Of a DNA stretch of 64,000 bases, positions 11,936 to 23,900 are shown piece by piece. The position numbers and the translations under genes are program-made. Position 1 is the stretch's first letter, and each line of letters opens with the position of its first letter. Origin of the DNA: Hofstenia miamia. Its lineage: Eukaryota; Xenacoelomorpha; Acoela. The notes below the pieces were generated by a model, which was not told the origin of the DNA, made no database searches, and saw only the letters and a program-made list of their open reading frames with translations. The DNA lies in NCBI GenBank assembly GCA_004352715.1, contig SCFE01000070.1, positions 498,382 through 562,381 of the forward strand, written 5' to 3'.

Positions 11936-12239
11936 TATACTTCCAGTAAGATGTTTTTGGAGAATGCATTATTTCAAGAGGAGTTTGAACGAAAACATTT
12001 TCAGCACCTATTGTAAATACAATGTCAAAACTAACATTTATTATATACCTATATTTTTGTATTTGAGTTATCAATATACTACCTCCGTGCCATAAAAAAT
12101 CAGGATTTGTAAGAATTCAGGCATTATATTATTACATCGTTTAACTCCACAAATAACAAATAACAAGATATTGTTCATAACTGTAACTGCCTTCTCCTAC
12201 CGGAATGAGGAATTTTCAATGAACCTCCTTGCTCTTTAA

Positions 12240-12742
12240 TTATTTCTTTTACAACCGTCGGCTTAGTATTCCATATATACGTAGCAGTGTATTTTAATCA
12301 GCTCTGAAATTGCTTTCTTCCACAGCATTACAAATCTCATAAAGTGAAGTTTTTGCACTTTTTTCAATATTAGCTGTTAGACTGTGAAAAAAAACTAAAT
12401 CATTTACGTTTAGTTCAAATGAATTATCGTCTAACAACCTCCAAACAGTTGATCTTGGAATTGGAAAGGTTGACGCAATGTAGCGTTTCTCTCACAAGCC
12501 ACAATTGATGCAGTCCGTTCTTCATGATCAATTGATAGACGTCCAGAACCACTCTTTCTATCCAATGCAACAGTCTCAAAATAGTGCTTTCTTAGTTCTT
12601 GAAAATAATTTTTTCCTACTCCGAAAGTTGCATTAATAGTATCAACTGAGCTATATTCACATTTGATCTATCCACTTGCCACCAGATAGCGATCATAGTG
12701 TAATATCAGGAGCGTTTTCTCATCGTTATGTTGACGTTTCAT
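12240..12742 (-). pseudogene. Transposase N-terminal helix-turn-helix fragment
   Basis: Reading leftward from an ATG at 12,742, the frame gives MKRQHNDEKTLLILHYD, then, past an in-frame stop, VDTINATFGVGKNYFQELRK and RKSGSGRLSIDHEERT. After a frameshift comes RSTVWRLLDD. This resembles the paired helix-turn-helix DNA-binding half, with its SGRP/S linker, of Tc1/mariner-like transposases. It lies on the opposite strand from the DDE fragment at 11.64 kb, so the two are separate elements. Confidence 0.42.
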
Positions 12743-12808
12743 GATAATTAATAAATAACAATTAATAAACTAATCTTCTGTAGAAACATCAAGAGCCCAC
12801 ATAAAAAA

Positions 12809-12810
<2 letters not shown>

Positions 12811-12839
<29 letters not shown>

Positions 12840-12951
12840 TTNNNNNNNNNNNNNNNNNNNNNNNNNNNNNNNNNNNNNNNNNNNNNNNNNNNNNNNNNNN
12901 NNNNNNNNNNNNNNNNNNNNNNNNNNNNNNNNNNNNNNNNNNNNNNNNNNT

Positions 12952-12978
<27 letters not shown>
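12811..12978. repeat. (TA)n microsatellite with assembly gap
   Basis: Pure TA on both sides of a 109-base N-run (12,842-12,950). Confidence 0.95.
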
Positions 12979-12982
<4 letters not shown>

Positions 12983-13086
12983 TTAGCAATATTCCAGATA
13001 TTTTGGAATAATCAAATATTTCGATTACAAATCCCTATGTATTTAATGTTAAAAATTCAAAAAAATCCTATAATACTGAATCCCAA

Positions 13087-13120
<34 letters not shown>

Positions 13121-13122
<2 letters not shown>

Positions 13123-14530
13123 GGTGAGTCAGAAGTAACCGTTGAACGAAATATTTGCTTTCTTTTTTCAATAAGTATGAACCATTCACGTCGCTGATTG
13201 GCTGTACTGATTCCGCTGTAGGCCCTAGATCGAATGACAGCTTGCGGTCTTCGACGTGCGTGGTGAGTAACACTAACAAATCACTCTGATAACAAGACAA
13301 CTGAGACTGAGTCAATCGAAAGTCTAATTTGGTGAAGAACAACGCGTTTCTGTCATGCCACGTCGTTTTACTTTGGAAAAAGAATTTATTGATTAAAAGT
13401 TTTTATTCAAGCAATAACATTAACAATGTTTGTCATGCTTTGAAAATGAATTCGGAGAATCTATCAAGTGGCATACCGTTCGGGATCGTGCGAATAAATT
13501 TGATGAGACCGTTGAAGACAAGCAAAGATCTGGCCGCAGACCTTCAATTACAAATGAAACAAACTGTACGGCTTATCAGTGGGAAATTGGGAATGAATCC
13601 CCGAAAGTCCACTAGAAAGTTGTCGGAGCAGATTGGTATTGGAATTGTTCGCATAATTAAGAGGCTGGGTCTTAAGGTGTGGCGGCCGCGACTTTTACAC
13701 GAATTGCACGAAGATGACACTCACTGAAGAATGCAATTTTGTGAAGAATTTGATTTTTTTTTCAACTAGAGATGTCATCTGGACCGATGAGGCCAAATTT
13801 TCTTTGGCCGGTCTGGCAAATAGGCATAATTGCGTTTGTTATTCGGAAGAGAATCCTCACGAAGTTTTCCAGAAACCCGTGTATAGCCCTGGCATTATGG
13901 TTTGGACTGGATTATGCTCAACTAATGTAATCGGGCCATACTTTTTTACTGACAGTGTAACTGCTACTACCTATCTTGATATGTTGGAAAATTTTGCGTT
14001 CCCAGAAATTGAGACTTAAAGAAGAAGCTGGTGATCAATATGATTTTTGGTGGCAAAAAGATGGTGCGCCTTCGCATTTTGCGGTCAAAGTTCGACAAAG
14101 ATTGGACCAGAAATTCCCGGGAAAATGGATTGGGCATCGCGGCCCACTGGAATGGTCACTTCGCAGTCCCGATCTCAGTCCAATGGACTATGGTGTTTGG
14201 GGAATCATTAAAGAGAAAGTATTCAGCCAGGAAAATGAAAATTTACAAATGCTGGAGAATTCTATTAGAGAAGCGTTCCAATCTTTCGACGGAGACCTTT
14301 GTTCCAAAATTTGTGACTCCCTTCTTCAGAGAATTTCTCAGTGCATGAACGAGGGTGGTGGTCATTTTGAAAATAAAAGACAGTGAATCTATCACATTTG
14401 TTAAATATAAAAGTTTAAGCAGCATTTGACACTGTTTTCAATAATTTAAAAGTAAAACAAATACCAGTACCTAAAAAAATACTTAACTAAATGCTTTAAA
14501 GAAACTCGACGGTTACTTCTGACTCGCCCT
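13121..14530 (+). mobile_element. DD41D Tc1/mariner-type transposon with terminal inverted repeats
   Basis: The left end at 13,121-13,144 (AGGGTGAGTCAGAAGTAACC...) and the right end at 14,507-14,530 (...GGTTACTTCTGACTCGCCCT) are inverted copies with few mismatches. Both abut TA microsatellites (13,090-13,119 and 14,531-14,551), which fits TA target insertion. The element is about 1.4 kb, a normal size for this superfamily, and contains one transposase gene. Confidence 0.85.
13356..14386 (+). pseudogene. DD41D-type transposase (frameshifted)
   Basis: The gene starts at MPRRFTLEKEFI (13,356). An N-terminal DNA-binding half follows in broken frames (ENEFGESIKWHTVRDR; EDKQRSGRRPS). The catalytic half lies in two overlapping frames, 13,714-14,019 and 13,976-14,386. 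The first acidic residue is in VIWTDEAKF, the second in WWQKDGAPSHF and the third in SPMDYGVWG. I count 41 residues between the second and third, which is the DD41D spacing. Stops near 13,395 and several frameshifts, one near 14,010, make it inactive as written. The enzyme would cut and paste the flanking element at TA dinucleotides. Confidence 0.82.
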
Positions 14531-14576
14531 ATATATATATATATATATATATTATTGAGGTAATTTTCTCACTTTT

Positions 14577-14612
14577 CACCACGGAGAGACTTTATGAACA
14601 CCCTGTACGCCT
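14577..14612 (-). repeat. Solo transposon end (TACAGGGTGTTCATAAAGTC type)
   Basis: Read on the minus strand this begins TACAGGGTGTTCATAAAGTC, a form I associate with ends of Tc1/mariner-like elements. A 15-base match, GTGTTCATAAAGTCT, occurs in opposite orientation at about 11,648. The pair could bound an older element into which the DD41D transposon and the TA tract were inserted, but the left match overlaps apparent transposase coding sequence. Confidence 0.35.
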
Positions 14613-15690
14613 CGGAAACTTACAAATGCAATATTTTACTTGGAAAACTCGAATTTTGTGTATTGACTTAAATTCCCCCAAAGCTACGTTTGAAATCGTT
14701 TCCAAGAAGTTATATTATCTTAAGTTATTGGTCCTTTTATAAATAATTATAACTTATCAAGCAGTTAACAATCCCATATGAGAAGAGCAAACGATTTGTA
14801 CTGATTTACTACGGTTGGCAAATCTCGAATGTATCGCAAAACTTTGTGGACATATAACGAGTCTCATTCGGTGAAAGAAATTACCCATTCCTTGGATTAG
14901 TACAATTGGAAACTTACTAGTAGCCAAATTTCAAATCATAATATGATATAAAATATTTTTCTGAGTTTTCTACAGCGATTTTTAACAATTCATTTTAGTT
15001 AAGCAAAAGAAAGTATATATGGGTATTTTACATCATCGAAAGTATTATTTGCTAGAACTGTGTTGACCTACAGGAGAAAAGATCAGCTCTTAGCTTGTCA
15101 CTCACCAGCTATGAACATTACACAATCTAAAATTAATCACCCGCAAAAGAATATCAATAGAAGAGCTTTTGATGACGAAGAGCTTGCAGCAGTGGTTAAC
15201 ATATTTCGGATAACACTGCTAGAAAAAAAGAGACAGAAAGAAACGGATGAAAAACATTGAAGCATAGAGCGCGTAATGAAATGTGTTAGAAGCTTTACAA
15301 ACTTTAAATATTAGGTAAATGAGATGAGCGTGTGGCTAAACATTTATTAGAAGTGAAGTGTTCACAAATGAATGCTATAAATGGCATCTGATACGCACGT
15401 TGAATTTGCGAAACAATTAACACCGACTTTGAAGGAAATGAACATCAGAATGACATATTTTACAAAATATTGAAACAAAAAGTCAAGGCACTTCTACAAC
15501 TTTTGAGTTACATATCAGCGTCATTCAAATAAACATACTATGCGATATATTAAAAACTTTTGAGTGAAGATCAATGAATTTTGGTATCAACTTGGTATTG
15601 CTAAAACCGTTAAAATCAATCGTTTAATAATTGAATAGGAAATATAAGAGTTGCAATATAGTCAGTAAATAGTTTAAGTAGTAATTGGTG
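14613..15690. other. No confirmed gene; expected location of further MFSD1 exons
   Basis: The plus-strand frame 15,060-15,260 is lysine- and glutamate-rich but has no homologue I recognise. No minus-strand exon continuing the transporter gene could be found here. Confidence 0.3.
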
Positions 15691-15694
15691 GTAC

Positions 15695-17934
15695 CTGTCC
15701 AAGCACGCAAAAACTGCTGAAAATAATGGCGCCGAGGCGAATACCCAGCACACGATCAATTAGAACACCACCAATCAAACTTAAAATGATGTTGGGGTAG
15801 GAATACCAAGAATACAATGTCATATACTCTTCCATTGATACATCCATGTCCTAAAATATACATGGAGAAGTTGTTTAAGTTAGAACAATGAAAACAAACA
15901 AATATACAATGTTAAATACTGCTGCAAGCATAATATGAATTATTACAAGGCTAACAGCAAAGATGGACATGGGATGGGTTTGCGCCGAGGTATTGACAAA
16001 AATTAGCAGAAATTTAAAAAACTTACTTGACTTTTAGAAATAAAATGCACATAGGCAACATTGTTGTCTAAGAATGATCAATTTATAAATGGGTTTAAAT
16101 AGGTGCCGAACTAGGGTTAATGAAAATGGTTGGGACAAAAATGGGTCGGGTTAGGCTTGAATTGAAAACAATATTAAGCATGTAAATAAGAATTGAAGCG
16201 TTAACGACTGAACTAAACTAATCATGCATGATAATTTAAAATAGATACAAATATGGATGAATACCTTTACAATATAATCTGTCAAAGCTGCAGGATTGTC
16301 ATTACAAAAGTAGGAGCCTAAATCAAACATTACTTACTTAAATTGCAATTAAATCATGCACTGTAAATTTTTGGCAACTCTTCTCTATCAAGAAACGTTA
16401 ATCCGGTTTTTGGCGAAATTATTTTTTACATAATTTGAAACCCTTATTTAAAATAAAAAACAATGCTATCATAAATTCTTATACAAATATTTAAAAAAAA
16501 CAAAAAATTGTAATTAAGCTTGAAACAAGTATACAAAAACTTTTTCTATTTCCTTTAAAGTAAAGACTAATGGATGAGAGATCTTTTTAAATTATTTTAA
16601 GACATTTCTAACAGTCAAATTTGTATCGTTTTTGTAGAGATTTTAATCATACCCATCACAACTTTTAAATATTTTTAGGCTGCAAAAAGTCGGACCAAGT
16701 TTAAACTTTCTATCTATCCTGGATTTTCAAATGCTTACCGTTAACTGGGGTGAGTTCGCCACCGTTGGGTGAATTCGCCGCGTATATATTTTTCTTTACA
16801 TAAGCGTATTGTGATAAGAAATGTTATGAGCTTATTAGAGATGAGTGCGGTACGGTAACAATTTACACAACTGCGGTGCCTAGCGGTAGAATTAAAACAA
16901 CTTGCGGTGGCATAGAGGTTAAACAGATAACGTCTTTTGTTTCAACATTTAAAATCTCTTAGTATTTCTAAAAAAACTGTTTCTGAAGGAAAATTAATAG
17001 ACTTTACACACAAAATATTAATAGGAATTTTGCATATTTAATGGAAAATTGGATATTGCTATAATAAAATTGAAATTGTCATTAAACTTTTTCTATGACC
17101 ATTAAGCTTTTCCATAACCCTAAAAACAATTCAGAAACATCTAACTTTTCTTATGAAGTTAAAATACCAATTCGTTTGCGGCATGCCGCGGTAAAACAAC
17201 GCACATTGCAAGGTAAATTTTACAAAACCTGTAGCCCGCTCATCTTTACTTCTTATCATCAGATCTTGGAAAGGTTTCCGACGAACACGGAAAATGGCTT
17301 AGTCTTAAACCCTTAGTCTGTTGGTGAAAAGATACATAAAAGGAAAAATAACCGAAGCTACGTTAGCTGATTTTTGCTGGCAAATTTTTAACTTGTATAA
17401 TAAAATGTTGTAACAGTATTAGTATTTTTAACATTTGAAAACATACGATGCAAAATCTCCAGATCTAAGAGTAAAATGGTAATAATATTTGATGGAAAAC
17501 ATATTGTATCATTTGAATTAAAAAAATGGTATGATGATAAAAATCGAGAAAATTTTTTTTATGTTTGTGTTTTTTCTGCGCGAAACTTTGATCTAGAAAA
17601 AAACCTACCTCAATCGATATTTTTTCATTAAAAACGCATTTTAGTGCTATGAAGGCAAATGCTTTGAGTCAAGCACTCGTTTCCACTATTCGAAGGACCT
17701 ATTCTTACATTTTGACGAAAATATGGTTTTTAGTGATGAATTTAAAAAAATGAAATATCGATTTTGTGCTATTTGAAAAGTTGGCTTTCAACTTTAGCTA
17801 GCTAACATGAATTTTAAGGATATGTACTTACCAAAACTGAGAAAACATATGAGGATTAAGACCAGATACCGGTGGCATCGGTGGAATGGATTGCAAATTG
17901 CTGATCCTTGATAAGTATGCTCGTCAGGAGGCAT
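15695..17934 (-). CDS. MFSD1: MFSD1-like lysosomal major facilitator transporter, 5' three coding exons (partial)
   Basis: Three exons join in phase on the minus strand. Coding exon 1 is 17,934-17,832, starting at ATG three bases after an AG acceptor at 17,938 and ending at donor GTAAGT. Exon 2 is 16,317-16,265 and exon 3 is 15,850-15,695. They encode 104 residues. HRYLVLILICFLSFG is the first membrane segment, followed by SYFCNDNPAAL in the lumenal loop. YSWYSYPNIILSLIGGVLI then forms the second membrane segment, ending in the MFS signature DRVLGIRLG. These motifs are typical of MFSD1, a lysosomal transporter that works with GLMP and exports dipeptides in mammals. The family is about 450-460 residues, so most of the gene is missing downstream of exon 3. 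Confidence 0.87.
16318..17831 (-). other. Intron of the MFSD1-like gene with a MITE end
   Basis: Intronic. At 16,837-16,910 it carries a GCGGT-rich piece starting TAGAGATGAGTGCGGT, which matches the ends of the element at 62,341-62,733. Near 16,746-16,778 a short direct repeat (GGGTGAATTCGCC with one change) occurs twice. Confidence 0.5.
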
Positions 17935-18105
17935 AATCTAGAACATTGAAAAAAGGTTAATTGCAAAACAATCATTTTTTTTAAATTCAAAAATAGTTAA
18001 ATTTTTAGCAAGCTTATATGCAATAAAAATGAAATCGGAAGCGACTTTATAAAAATCTAAGTAATGTCAATTGAGTGTTGTTGATTAACGAAGACAAAGA
18101 CTTAC

Positions 18106-18260
18106 CAACGTCTAATGAATGAGTTGCTGTGCAAACAGCAATGACGCAAGGTGAACAAACACTGATTACTTCAGCGAACGAAATCGATAAAGTGTAGAAC
18201 TTAAACGTAAATTTCGCAAGTGACACTTCGTCAAGCACAGATCGCCGCAAAAATTCATTT
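18106..18260 (-). other. MFSD1: Probable 5' untranslated exon of the MFSD1-like gene
   Basis: On the minus strand, a consensus donor GTAAGT begins at 18,105 after GACGTTG. The upstream 150 bases are locally richer in CpG than the surroundings and have stops in the frame that would join the coding ATG. The next acceptor downstream is the one just before the MFSD1 start codon. The transcription start lies somewhere above about 18,250; no TATA or initiator element is assigned. Confidence 0.5.
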
Positions 18261-18269
18261 TAGGCAATG

Positions 18270-20960
18270 TACTGCATTATTATAATAGGGAAAGAATTTT
18301 TAGAACACAAATGTATCAATTCTCATGTAAACATCATACGAGAGTGTGTAAAACAGTTTGACAAACACTTAAGGTTTGAAATTCGTATGTGAAATGTCAT
18401 AGAAATACATTATAAAAATATAAAATAAACAACCACAATCCAAATTTATACTGTAAGTAATATTATGTAATAAATGCTGATTTGTAAAATACGAATTCAA
18501 ACATAAAAAGCCTGATGAATTTGAATGCAGTTAAACATTGAATGACGATATTTATAAACCCAATGTGTTGATTTCCGTGCGATATTAAAGTTTAAGCGCA
18601 TGTAAACAGTAAACTTTTCGGCGTCTGCGAAGGCGGAATGTTCATTTTTCTTCCCAAGACTGGAGATCCAAATACTTTGTTCAGTTTGCAGAAACTTTTG
18701 AAGCGATGAATGATAATCAAAAAAATCCTCATCCGTACACACAAACAGACAGATAACAATCAATATATTTAATGTTTAAATAAAATTATTGAATATGCAC
18801 CTCATGTGTCTCAAAAAAATTAAAAAGGTCATCTTGAATAAATCAATAGAAATTATTCAAAAAATGAAGATTTCAAAATTGATTGCATTATTGTACCATT
18901 CATTATAAAACAGGTTAAATGTGAAGATGCCAGCACACAAGTTCTCGATGATCGAGATGAAGTTAATAGGACACTTAATATCCAAATATATTTAATGAAT
19001 ACAATATGACTAAATCCTTTCAATTCGCTCGAATAACATCTGATAACTCTCTAGGAGTTTTTCTGCGTCAAATTATCAAAAATTGCAATATATAATTCAG
19101 ATAGCTTGCAATAATTCCTGAACTACAAGTGCTTCAATCAAACTGGAATCCATCAAACTACTACTATCTGTTTTAAAGTCCTTTACTATGCACACCTCCA
19201 CTAAATCTCTATGAGAATAGACCTCTTCTGACTAACTTATTCTTATCTAGATCAAAAAGCTCGATCAAATCTTATTATGATGAAAGAAATCTTCATGAAG
19301 CAATGTCTTCAACAATGGCGATAGTGATGTTCACATTTATAAAGTCGCCAAGTACCAACAATTGCAGAAATCTTCATTCAACGATGAAATGAATGAAATA
19401 TTGGTAACGAATGATCTTCATTGAACGACCAACTGAATGAGTACGTCAACAGCCTTGAACCAATAAGAAAAGACGTCACCTGTAAATGAATTAACTAAAT
19501 TTACTAAAATGTCTATAAAACTATCTATTGGAGCTTTATGAAAAAAGAAAAACTCAGTGAATTTACATATTATACTAAACAATTAGTAAAATGAACTTTA
19601 AAACAAATCAGATGACGTTAAAAATGTTGAAAATGTAAATTGAAAACACATCTATAATGTAATAAGATTTTCAATTGATTTTTCAAGAGTCAGGTTTCAT
19701 CATGATATTTTAGAATAATTAAGCAAGCAACTTCTGTGTTTGCAGATATGACAAAGTGCATTTCTTATTAACCTGACCTCCGAATACGAAGCACAAATAT
19801 TCTACTAGACCTCTATTCTAATTTGTGTTGTAAATATATTTGAAATCATTTGGATATATTTTACAACATGTGATGATAGAAAATTGCAATAAAATGGGGA
19901 AGGAAAAGGTTACTTATTTTACAGCAATATTTATATTCAAAATAAAATTTACAGGTATAAAATTACATTGTATAACTTTTACAACAAAAAGAAATGCATA
20001 AAACTAAATTAATTATACATTTTATATAACAAATTCGCCACATCAAGCGAATGGAATAAAAATAAATATCATCTATAAAGTTGAGAAATGTTCACAACCC
20101 CTTCGGTCAAAAGCATCAGGCGAATGCATCATAAACGATGCCAACAAAGACGCAATTAAGTGCCTAAAACAACAGAACACAATAAAGGGATACTACCCAG
20201 CACTTTGGATTCAAAAAACATGCACCTAAAGTCACATACATTAATCTACATTTCGTAATAAATGACCACTAATTTATTGTAAAATTTAATAAGATTTGAA
20301 TTTAATTTAACTCATGGTATCGATGAAAACATTTTGTCAAGGATTTAATTCCAGCGATCTTGCAAAAGCATAGATTGATGTTATTAACATTTCTTTGGAA
20401 ACAGACCCTATACATATTGTTGCAACCTTAAGAAGACTTAATAAGCTATTTGGCCACTTTCATTCAAAACTGTGTAGAATCACACAGTAAAGCATTGCGT
20501 AAGGTAAACCCCTGGAATGATGAGTTCATTCAAAAGAGCAATTAACATCTATATGAATCTACTATACAAATTTATTGAAATTTGAGGGAGCAAAAAATTT
20601 TAGACGAATAAAACTAAACCAGTGATCAGTGTTCAAGTTTAATCTTAAAGCAAGCGAGATATATTAATCCCATAAGTGCTGCACGTAAGATATTAGTACA
20701 GGGTTAATCAAAATCGACATACAATAGGAATGCTATTATACTCTAACAAATGACAAATCTCAATGTTGTGAGAGTGATTACTTATAGAAAGATTGCATGC
20801 TAGAAGAATGAAGAGAGAGAGAGAGAACGTATGAACACTATATTCTACAAAGAAAAATATTTGTATAACTAAAACGGAAGTGGATAATTAACACAACATA
20901 TTGTACGCGATTCTGACTAAAACTGTACACTGCAAATTTAATAACTTACAAGAATCAATG
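18270..20960. other. Intergenic stretch between the MFSD1-like and CLK genes
   Basis: No open frame with family features. The minus-strand frame 18,497-18,763 (88 codons) is unsupported by motif or splicing. A short GA repeat lies near 20,815. The 3' end of the CLK transcript must lie in the right part, but I cannot pick its poly(A) signal among many candidates. Confidence 0.45.
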
Positions 20961-23900
20961 TCATCTGCTGACACTATGCGAGAATCTAGCATTTTTGAAA
21001 AATGGATGATGTAGAGCCGTGGAGCATGTAACACGTGTCTCCGGATCTAAGTCCAACATGTGAATGATGAGATCGATGAGTGATTCCTCTTCGTGAAGTG
21101 TTGGCGAAAGGGGATCAATGAGTCGAGGACTTAAGGAGGTACATGAATTTTTAACACGGTGATGATCATCGCTATCGTCATTCCAAATCACATCCCCATT
21201 ACTTCTAACCGAAAAATAATCGCATTAGCCAGTAAAGATTTACAATTCAGGATCATGTAAATTTTTAAAAATTGTTGATAATTATATATAGATGTTCATA
21301 AAAATTAAGCGTAATTCTTGCCAGCGATTACAATTGAAACAAAGGTTGCCACTTCATTCAAGAAAGAAGTGACCAACTAATTTTGGATACAGAAGACGCT
21401 CTTTTAAAGAAATAATGAAATTCAAGTGTGTCTCGGAGACAAAAAATGTCTTCCTTCAAAATGTATGAACATAGCTATTACGACAGTCTAAATGGTACGT
21501 CCCACTAACTAAGGCTAAATATAAAATTGCAATTAAACAATTTTAAGCCAATCAAGAAAAGAGTGAGCATAAAAGTGACTACTTATTTAAAAGTGATCAA
21601 GTGTCAAATTTACATTGAAATTCAAACGAAAAAAATCATTCAATAAACCAAAAGGCAAGATTCAAACACATCATTTTGATGGCAAGTAATGGAAATTGCC
21701 AACTAACTGGGGGTTCTGATGATATCGGGGAAAAAATGCTGATAATGATACTAATGAATAATAATTATCAGAAAAAGTTGTTTCAATAAAATAAATTAGA
21801 AACTGAAATTGGTAAAAATGCACACCTAAAGTACTTCTGTTTTTTAGAAATATCTATTAATCTCTTCGGAAATCGTCTGCCAAGAACAATAGCCATCATA
21901 GCAAGATGGGTTCGATTGGCATGTGTCTGAAACAGCGTTCTCCCCTTCCAAAGTTCATATAAAATAGCACCAATGCTCCAAACGTCGCAGGACTGAGACC
22001 AACCAGCCTCTAAAATAACTTCCGGCGAACGGTAGTGCCGAGTGGATACAATACGGGTGTGATGTTCATGGTCAAATGTAGTAGAGCCAAAATCAATAAG
22101 TTTGATTTCAGAGGAATCGGCTAAAACACAAATGTTTATAGATTGTGTCACAAGTTGGGCATTTTCATAAACAATTTATCAGGCTTCCCGAAGTTTTTCG
22201 ATCTACAGCCCACATAACAATTCCACAAAACACCAAAGGCAAAAAAATTTGGCCCACAAATCAATTCAACCAAATTTTTACAAAATTCTTCAATAAAAAG
22301 CATTTGTATACACTCAGGATGTAATGAATTTTCTATACATTAATATACATCAAAATATAATGAAATTTTACAAATTTACTATTATTTTTACCATAGCGGT
22401 ATTCAGAATTTGTGATTTGACACAAATATAAATTTTTTAGAAGTGCTAAATCGTTTGCTGACTTATTGAAAATCATTGTCTCTAATAATTAGGACTGCAT
22501 CCTTTTTCGAAGCATAGTAAAATCAAGCCAGTTACTAAATATTTGCAATGCACACTTTTAGCATTATAAAAAATTTCAACCAACATTTCCTATATCAGCT
22601 AGATTTCAGAAGTCAAATCAATATTGATTTTAAATTTAAGGTTAAGTGAGATTTTTACAAATTAAACCAATCTGTTTCGTTGTCAAATGTTATTTCGATC
22701 AAGCAAAGTAGTATTCACTATGGAAACAAGTCTCGCGAATTTTTAACCTATTAAGTCATTATTGAGACTGGCTATAAGAATTGTTGCTCCACAGATCTCC
22801 ACGTGCTAATATTTCATCGCACTCCCACGGCAAGGATGTTCAAAAGATGAAAATATATTTGCAGGTTTACAACCATAATATTTTAAAGTTTTTGTTAAGA
22901 ACTTAGTGGTGTTTTAAGTGAACGACTTATCGACAAATTTGTCAACTGGTGAAAAACCATGCGAATTCAAAATGTTCTATAGACAAATCAAACATAAATA
23001 AAATAGTTTTAAGATGTATGAAAGAAAACATTTCTGTTTTAATTAAATAATCTTACGTCTATAAGGTCCAACGAAAAGCATATTCTCGGGTTTAAGATCG
23101 GTGTGTGTTAACTTATGAGAATGAAGAAATCCGACTGCACGAACGAGTTGTGCGCCAATATCCCTCACTTCTCTAATTGTATAGGAGATGTAGCCTCTCT
23201 GCCGCATAACTTCAAATACACTCTGACCAAGTAATGGAAAAACTAGGCAAGCATGCCCATGCCATTCAAATGAAGCTAAATAACATACATTTTAAGGCAT
23301 ATATTTCACGATAAACTCGTATATTAATTTGGAATTTAAAAAACTTATAATCGCTGCAACTCAATTGAGGAAACTATATACAAGAACAGTATACTGAACA
23401 CTTACAAATTAGTTTAACACAGCCATATTCTCCATGTGGATCCCACTCTGCAAGTTTGTTTAGAACATTAACTTCGTAGGCAGCAGCTGTGCGATATTTC
23501 TTTACCCTTCGTATTATCTAAAATAATGTATACTATTATATATTACTAATTCATCACAACAGATGTGTTAGCACTCATAATAACGACATTTCATTATTAT
23601 ACTCTTACAGTAATCTACTTAATATATTTAGTTGTCCGAATATTACAATTTTTTATCATACGACGATAGCATAAGTTGAGGCTACAGCTAGACAATTTTA
23701 CTAATTATTACATCACACTTATTAACAATTTCCATAGACCAATGCTACTCAAACTCCGGTACACGAGCACTTGGCTGCCAATACCCGGTCAATTAGGAGA
23801 AATTTGTTTTATGTTAATCAGAAGGTTTATATAATAATTTTTAGGCAACGATAAGGTTCAAACTGCTTTCCCAGCTATAGCCTGTTTGGTGGGCCTATAG

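Noticed and set aside
18497-18763. 88-codon minus-strand frame between MFSD1 and CLK
   Set aside because: No motif, no splice context, composition like random AT-rich sequence.
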